From Geosiphon pyriformis (lineage: Eukaryota; Glomeromycota; Glomeromycetes; Archaeosporales; Geosiphonaceae): a stretch of DNA of 64,000 nucleotides. Position numbers and translations under genes: made by a program. The stretch covers positions 680,984-744,983 of the forward strand of contig JAAOMT010000200.1 in the NCBI GenBank assembly GCA_016748015.1, in the 5' to 3' direction. Below the pieces are notes generated by a model. The model searched no databases. It saw only the letters and a list, made by a program, of their open reading frames with translations, and was not told the origin of the DNA. Numbering within the stretch: the first letter of the stretch is position 1; the number at the start of each line of letters is the position of its first letter. Positions 58,029 through 64,000 of this stretch are shown piece by piece.

Positions 58029-59000
58029 TGTTATTGAAGGTTTTTGGTCTCTTTTCTTGAATGTTGTTAATGTTAATTTGCTGTGAATTTACGTTTTTAA
58101 GAAGTAATTGAACCTCCAGTAACTGAATTTATTTTTAAATTATCTTCTATAATTTGAACTGTTGGACTTATAAGTGGAATGGCCAATTCCTTGCCAGTTA
58201 TTTTATGTAGTTACATTGTAGTAAATGTTAACTCTTTCCCAAGAATTGCTTGTCTGGAAGCTCACTAAAAATGTGTAGTTACTTTGCTGTAAAAGTCAAC
58301 TCTTTTACAGGAATCTCGTCTGTAGGCTACTCTAATGATTATGATAAGAAAAGAAAAGAAAAATAAAAAAAATGTAAAAGAAATAGAATTTTATCAAAGG
58401 AAACGTTTTCTATCAAGGCCTGGAATCACTAACAGTTTATTGAAATTGGTAGCTAATCAATTTCAAAATGTTAGTTGTGTTGAAAGAATTTCAAGTATAA
58501 TAATTTAAGAATTTGGTTTTTGAATATTTAATTTTTATTTGATTTTGTAAAAAGTAATTTGTTTCAATTAAGATAACTAAAGTAGGATGCTATGGTATGA
58601 TACTATGAAAAGATACATTTTTTTGAAGAAAAAAGCTTTTCTTTTATACAACTTGTTGTAGTACTAGTCTTTGAACTTGCACTTTTCTCTTTGCTACAAT
58701 TTGGGTGAACTAAAGATACATTTTGGCAAACTTACAAGTTATTTCACTGAACTATTGATTATTTCGGCCAATTTTCATTAATTTTGGCGAATTTTGACTA
58801 TGTTAAATGGTTCAAGATATTGTGTAATTTGATCATCTTAATTTCTAGACTACAAATTGAATTATTGATTGAGTAATAATATTTGATAATTTGATTAAAT
58901 AATAAGTAATAATCGAAATAATAATGATATATGCTAATTAATAATAGGAATTATAAGAGTAATTTCATGCTAATTAATAGCTAAAATTCTACTGGTAACA
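58029..59000 (-). repeat. 3' LTR of element G
   Basis: 972 bases, TGTTAT to GGTAACA on the plus strand. It matches the LTR of A. TATAAAAG on the minus strand at 58641-58648; hairpin at 58429-58474. Confidence 0.93.
58641..58648 (-). promoter_or_regulatory. TATA box in LTR of element G
   Basis: TATAAAAG on the minus strand, followed by the A/G-rich inverted repeat as in A and B. Confidence 0.6.
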
Positions 59001-59034
59001 TAATCTTCTCCTTAAAATTGAGCTTTATCAAAGT

Positions 59035-59687
59035 TTAAGCACTATCTGTAATGTTAAGATAGTGGTCTAATATAATTGAAGTGATTTGGTCTGAAAATTG
59101 TTGAAATTTCAGTTCTGTGAGTTTGCCAATGTGTTGAACTTTTATTGGTTGCAGTATTAAATTTTGTAGAACATTTTCACAAGTGTTGAACAAATCATAA
59201 AGTCTAAAAGCTGTTCTAAGTTTGTAACGAGTATTTGTTAGTCCAGCTGCTGTTTTGAATTTATTGTGAATTTGTTTTTGTATAGTCTCAGGAGTGATGT
59301 TGGTTGCTTTAAGTTCTAGTTTTCGTTCATAAAGTGTTTTTTCAATGTAAAAATATCTATATATAAGAGTATGTTTATTGTTCTGTTCATTAAAGAATAG
59401 TAGAAGTTTTTGTTGAATTGTGGTATTTGGTAGAATGTCAATAGGGGCAGATAAAAGATTTTCTTTTAGTACTTGTTTCAAAAGTTCTGGTAATTTATTT
59501 CTAGAGTGACCTTTTGTTTTTTTTCTATAGAAGTAATAATTCTAAGAATTATTTACTACTGGGGCTGTGGTTTTTTCTGAATGTAATTAATTTAATTTCT
59601 ATTAATCATTATAGATAAGTTAGGAAGTGTTTTCAAAGCTAACATTAATTTTTGGAATATTTGTTGAATATTTCGGAGAATAATCAT
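59035..59687 (-). pseudogene. third ORF of element G, unknown function
   Basis: ATG at 59687 on the minus strand, a small indel near 59520, then an open part 59035-59481 with I-E-K-T-L-Y-E-R-K-L-E-L, Y-K-L-R-T-A-F-R-L-Y-D-L-F and T-E-L-K-F-Q-Q-F. It has Arg where A has TGA. It helps define the intact form of the family. Confidence 0.8.
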
Positions 59688-59869
59688 GATAAAAATAACT
59701 AACTAATAAACAAAATTTGAAAAAAAATAAAGAAAATTATTTTTGGGTATAGGATTTTTATTTGTTTTTGGGTTTGAATGTTTTTTCTAATTATTTACTA
59801 TTTTTGATTTATGTTTTGTGTATTTTTAAAGGAGTTTGTGAAAATGTTAAATTAAGTGTTCAAGTTTGG

Positions 59870-61040
59870 TTATTGTTTTATTATAATTATTGGTTCTAAA
59901 TTTTGAGGAATATCTTCAGAATCAATTAAAGGGGAATGTATACCAATTTGTGGAATTAATAGTTCAGGATTGTTTTTAAAGTAATAGTGTTTCAATCAAT
60001 TGCCATGTGCAACTTTTGCTAGTACTTTGTCATCAAGTCTTAACTTATATGATTCATTGTCTAGAATTTCGTGAATATAAAATGGTCTATCTCATTTATG
60101 TTCAAATTTTCTACTTCATTGTTTTTTAGCCTTAGTTCTGTGTAAGAAAACTTTATTTCCAACTTTAAATTCGTTGGTAACTGGTGGCAGTTTGTTGTCA
60201 TGTTTTTCTTTTTGTAGGGCTTGGAAGTGTTTAATATAAGTAACTGCTATGTGTTTTTTTCCTTTCAATGTACTAAGAAAAGTGTAAGCTCTTCTTTGAA
60301 GTGTTTCTTGGAAGTTTTTTTCATTGATTGGTTGCACTGGATATGTTTCTACTGTGAAATTAATTGGTAATGTTGCTGTTTTTCTATAAGTAAGATTAAA
60401 TGGTGTGTGTTTTGTAGTATCTTGTTTTAGTGTTCTGTATGTTAATAACACTGATGGAATAAAGATATCCCATTCCTGCTCAAAGTCTTTTGAGACTTTG
60501 GCTAAAGATTTACACAATGTTCTGTTGAATTGTTCTACAAGTTCATTTGTTTGAAAGTGATAAGATGATAATAAAGGTCTTTTGACATTGAATCATTTAC
60601 AAATTTTTTGTATCAAGTTGTTCACAAAATGTGTTTTTTGATCAGATAAAAGTTCAATTGGGCATTCATGTCTACAAATAATGTCTTCATAGATGAAATT
60701 TGCTACTGATTTTGCATTTGTTCTTTGAATAGCTCTAGCTTCAGACTATTTGGTGAGATAATCTACTGCAATTGCAATATAATGATTTCCTTGAGTTGTG
60801 ATAGGTAATGGTCCGACTAAATCAATTCCAACTCTGTCAAAAAGTTGTCCAACTTTGATTGAATTTAAAGGTTCTATGGGGCAAGTTCCTCCTCTTTTTT
60901 GACAACTATCACAAGATTCTACATATTGTCAAATGTTTTTTTGTATTTAAGGCCAAAAGTAATGTTCAAAAATTCTTTGGATTGTTTCATCTCTTCCTAA
61001 GTGTGCTGAAGAAGAATCTGTGTATATGTTGTATAGGATT
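59870..61040 (-). pseudogene. pol: integrase of element G
   Basis: Zinc-binding part (about 60880-61020; A-H-L-G...C-D-S-C-Q-K), first Asp G-I-D-L-V (about 60810), second L-S-D-Q (about 60640), Glu region F-V-E/L-V-E-Q-F-N-R-T-L (about 60530). The open 60116-60517 part and a GPF/Y-like tail follow. The catalytic triad is recognisable; stops are scattered. Confidence 0.85.
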
Positions 61041-61289
61041 GTTTTTTTTTTCATTTTTTTGTACTAATCTGAGTAGTTGGTTTGGATTTCTGCAATTTTT
61101 GTAATAGATTTTGTTGTGATGTATGAAATATTGTTTGGATTGGTGTTGTAATCAATGTTTTTTACTTGGAGACCAATTTTCTGGCATGATAAGAGTCTCC
61201 AAATAGTTTTTAATATTGTTGTAATTTCTAGGATCCATTTTTGTTTGGTTATTGTTGATAAATTGGTAAATTGTGATGGGTTTTGTTGT

Positions 61290-62500
61290 TGATATTAATC
61301 TTGTTTTATTCTTGAGAGGCTATCAACATTGGTATGTAGTTTTCCTGGTTTGTAATGTACAATATATCTGTAGTCTGCTAGGTAATTATTCCATTGAGAC
61401 TGTTTGGCCCTTTGTTCAGTTTTCTTTTTATTAAGCCATTTGAGGCCAATATTGTTAATTATGATGTTAAATTTTTTTCCATTCTTCAGGTATTGTTGAA
61501 AGTGTTTGAGAGCCCAGATGACTGTGGCAGCTTTTAATTTAGTTGAGCCATATTTGAGTTTTGTTGGTTTGAGTGTTTTGTTGACATAAGCAATGACTTG
61601 TTCTTGGCTATTTTCATCTAATTGTGATAAGATAGCACTAAAAACTATGTGTAAAGCATCAGTGGCTAGTTGGAACTGTTTGTTGAAATCTGAGTAAGCA
61701 AGAACTGAGGCTGTTGTCAATTTTGTTTTGAGAGTTTCAAAAGCTTTTTGTTGTTCTTCAGTCCATTGATATGACATGTTTTTGTTGATAAGATAGTTGA
61801 GTGGTTTGGCAATTTCTGAGAATCTTTTTATGAATTTTCAATAGTAGGAGGCTAATTCTACAAATTCTTATAGGTCTGTGATATTTTTGGGAGTTTAAAA
61901 GTTTTTGACAGCACTAATTGTTCCAGGGTTTGGTTTGACTCTATCTTTGCTTACAATGTGTCCAAGAAAGATTAAGCTTGTTTTTCCAAAGTGATATTTC
62001 TCAATGTTTAACTTTAATCCTGCTTTTTATAATCATTGAAAAACTTCTCACAAGTGGATAAGATAAACTTTAAAGCTTGGTAAGTATACATCAGTGTCAT
62101 CAAGATAAACAACTACTGATTGCCATAAGAGTCTTTTATATACAACATCTATGAGTTGTTGGAATGTTGCTGGTACATTGCAAAGTCCAAACGGCATAAC
62201 ATTAAACTTATAGTTCCCTCCTTGAGTGGTGAATGCTGTTTTGAGTCAGTTTTTTGGGTTCATTTTGACTTGCTAGTATCCACTTTCCAAGTCTAAGATT
62301 GAGAAGAACTTAGCTTTTCCTAGAGCATCTAGCATGTCATTAATTCTTGGAAGAGGATAGACATCTCTAATTGTAATACTATTTAATTGTCTGTAGTCAA
62401 CCCAAAATCTGATTTTTCCATTTTTTTTCTTAAATAGAACTACTGGTGAGGCCCATGAACTTCTTGATAGTTCAATTAATCTATTATTGAGCATTTTTTG
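61290..62500 (-). pseudogene. pol: reverse transcriptase and RNase H of element G
   Basis: RT: W-V-D-Y-R-Q-L-N, I-L-D-L-E-S-G-Y, L-C-N-V-P-A-T-F-Q and intact Y-L-D-D (about 62110). RNase H (61295-61777) is open: A-T-D-A-L (Ser to Leu), T-K-L-K-A-A (Glu lost), I-I-N-N (Asp lost), V-D-S-L-S-R. A TGA at about 62035 is shared with A where B has Gln. Confidence 0.88.
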
Positions 62501-63079
62501 GATCTTCTCTCTAATAAATTAGTGGCTAGCAAGTAAAACACAATAGGCTTGTTGTCATTTTGGTGAAGCATTTCCTGTGTGGATTTGATGTTGAACAATA
62601 TCAGTTTTTCCAAGATCATTGTTGTCTTTTGCAAATATATCTGCAAATTCAGCTATCAGTTGTTTTAATTGTCTTTGTTGTTGGGGTTTTAAGGGACCCA
62701 TGTTGATTTGAGAGAGTTTTTTTTCTAACAGGTGATAGTTTTCAGTAATAGGGGTGATGTTTGAATTTGAAAGTAGAGTATGTCTTATAATTTCGATGAA
62801 ATTAGAGACAATTTGAGAGTTTTCATCTTAGAAGATATTACTGTGTATGATTCCAATTTCTAATTTATTTAATAGAACAATAGGATAATTATTGGGGTTG
62901 TAGAATATAACTCAAAATTTTTTTATTTCTTTGAGAATATAAACGTTTGGAATTGAGATTTCATGCTTTAAACAGATTTGTTCATTGGATTCAAAGATTT
63001 GTTGGGTAGTGGTGGGTTTTGAGCAAGTGTAAATTTTGTGATGTTTACCAAAAGATGAAATAGTAATTGGTTGGGGAAG
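62501..63079 (-). pseudogene. pol: linker between dUTPase and RT, element G
   Basis: Minus strand beta-rich block with P-N-V-Y-I and L-L-N-K-L-E-I-G-I-I, then the F-A-D-I-F-A-K-D block. It is parallel to A 3640-4200. Confidence 0.65.
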
Positions 63080-63730
63080 TTAAAGAATCTGGTGGGATTC
63101 ATTCTGTGCATTGAGAGCTATGTTTACTGGCACTGTAAATCGTTCAGTTGAACCAAAATCTTGAGTTTCTCTTTCACTTTTTTCCAATTGTTCTCTGTTC
63201 TTTACTGATTGTAAATCCAAAATGTTGATTAAGAGTAGGTAAATTGCTTGGCCAATTTTCTCAACATGTTTAATCCTAAATGGTTTGTCTGTTTCATTCT
63301 GTAACATGATAGTAATGTTTCCAGTATATCCTGCATCTATAATTTTTTCTCTAATGTTGATTCTTTTGCTTGTCAATAATAATCTGAATGCAATTTAAAC
63401 CATTGCTCCAGGTGGAATTTCAAGAACAATTTTAAGATTAATTTTTGTTAAGGACTTTGGTTGGAGAACCAAAGTGTCTTTGCCAGAATATCTGAGGTTA
63501 TATCCTGCATTAATTTCGTGAGCTTTTTCTGGTTTTATTCTTTTTCCATTGTTGTCAAAGTATTTGAGTTGTATAGTAGACTGGTTTTTAATAAAATAGA
63601 TTGGTATAATTGCAATTTCTTCTTTTGTTTCTAGTTTTCTCAATTCAATTTCTTCCTGGTTATTTTTGCTGAGTAAGGAGATGCTAAGAGCATAGCATTC
63701 TGGACATTATTTGTTATCACAAGGCATGAT
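63080..63730 (-). pseudogene. pol: dUTPase domain of element G
   Basis: Motifs on the minus strand: I A-G-Y-N-L (Asp to Asn), II degraded (F-R-L-L-L) next to a TAA at 63397, III I-I-D-A-G-Y-T-G intact in its core, IV E-K-I-G-Q-A-I, V T-Q-D-F-G-S-T-E. Motif I has the Gly that A lacks, so comparison of copies gives a consistent ancestral pattern. Confidence 0.9.
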
Positions 63731-64000
63731 GCATTCTTTATACAATTGAATGTTCATTTGCTCTAATCATTAAATTTGAGCTTCTTGGGTTGGATATATG
63801 TGGCTTGCAATTTGGTGGTATATCTCTACCTTATCTTTATAGTTGAATTCAGCTAATTCTATTGTATATTCAATGTACTCATCTTTTTTTATTTGGCAGA
63901 CATCTTCCTGTGTGGCTCTATTAATTAAAGCCATTGCTAAATTAAAGATTATTTTAGCATCATGAGAGTAGTGGTAAAGTTTGTTGAGAGCACTGTTATA
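63731..64000 (-). pseudogene. Cys-rich module of element G, partial
   Basis: Minus strand: the helical part with N-K-L-Y-H-Y-S-H-D and A-M-A-L-I-N-R-A-T-Q-E, then TAA-TGA at 63772-63767 before N-I-Q-L-Y-K-E-C-I-M-P-C. The TGA is the one shared with A and B. The remainder is outside the window. Confidence 0.72.

Larger units (their letters stand above)
58029..64000 (-). mobile_element. Ty3/gypsy-type LTR retrotransposon G with dUTPase, 5' part outside window
   Basis: Minus strand 3' LTR (58029-59000), third ORF, integrase, RNase H, RT, linker, dUTPase and the start of the Cys-rich module. The closest relative is A, to which it is inverted at the other window end. It is inserted into the endonuclease of LINE-2. 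The left flank is atat (58025-58028); the other flank is not in the window. Confidence 0.93.

Overview
The window is a graveyard of retrotransposons in AT-rich eukaryotic DNA. I found no host protein gene, rRNA, tRNA or CRISPR array. Nearly all of it belongs to six LTR retrotransposons of Ty3/gypsy type (order gag - protease - RT - RNase H - integrase, with a DDE integrase and a GPF/Y-like tail) and three LINE fragments. AT richness, the dense nest of elements and the C-to-T decay fit a repeat-rich, cytosine-methylating fungus; arbuscular mycorrhizal fungi (Glomeromycotina) would be my guess. That is inference, since no host marker gene is present.

Layout. 1-8590: element A (+), 5' part outside the window. 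8591-11882: LINE-1 (-), broken by A and truncated at its 5' end. 11883-12211: AT-rich spacer. 12212-50297: a four-element nest. Element E (-) is the outermost, with LTRs at 12212-12933 and 49612-50297. Element C (-, 15120-45485) is inserted inside the RNase H region of E. Elements B (+, 19910-29826) and D (-, 32589-42928) are each inserted in C. All four have both LTRs and a 4-bp target duplication (atat/atat, acag/acag, ccag/ctag, ccga/ccaa). 50298-51198: AT-rich spacer continued. 51199-53087: a LINE that carries only ORF1. 53099-53590: AT-rich spacer. 53590-58028: LINE-2 (-) with endonuclease, RT and RNase H. 58029-64000: element G (-), cut by the window end and a close relative of A.

Elements A, B, C, D and G share an unusual plan. 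One continuous gag-pol frame carries a Cys-rich module and a dUTPase domain between protease and RT, and a separate third ORF of unknown function lies between integrase and the 3' LTR. E has part of the Cys-rich module but no dUTPase. In B, C and D the conserved Gag N-terminus starts at a GTG in the context AAA-GTG-G, with no ATG in the leader. All copies are decayed, mostly by nonsense transitions (CAA/CAG to TAA/TAG, CGA or TGG to TGA) with few frameshifts. Catalytic residues survive patchily.

The most interesting material is the dUTPase plus Cys-rich module, the third ORF, the possible non-AUG Gag start, a conserved LTR hairpin, and the ORF1-only LINE, which resembles the half-LINE elements known in mammals.
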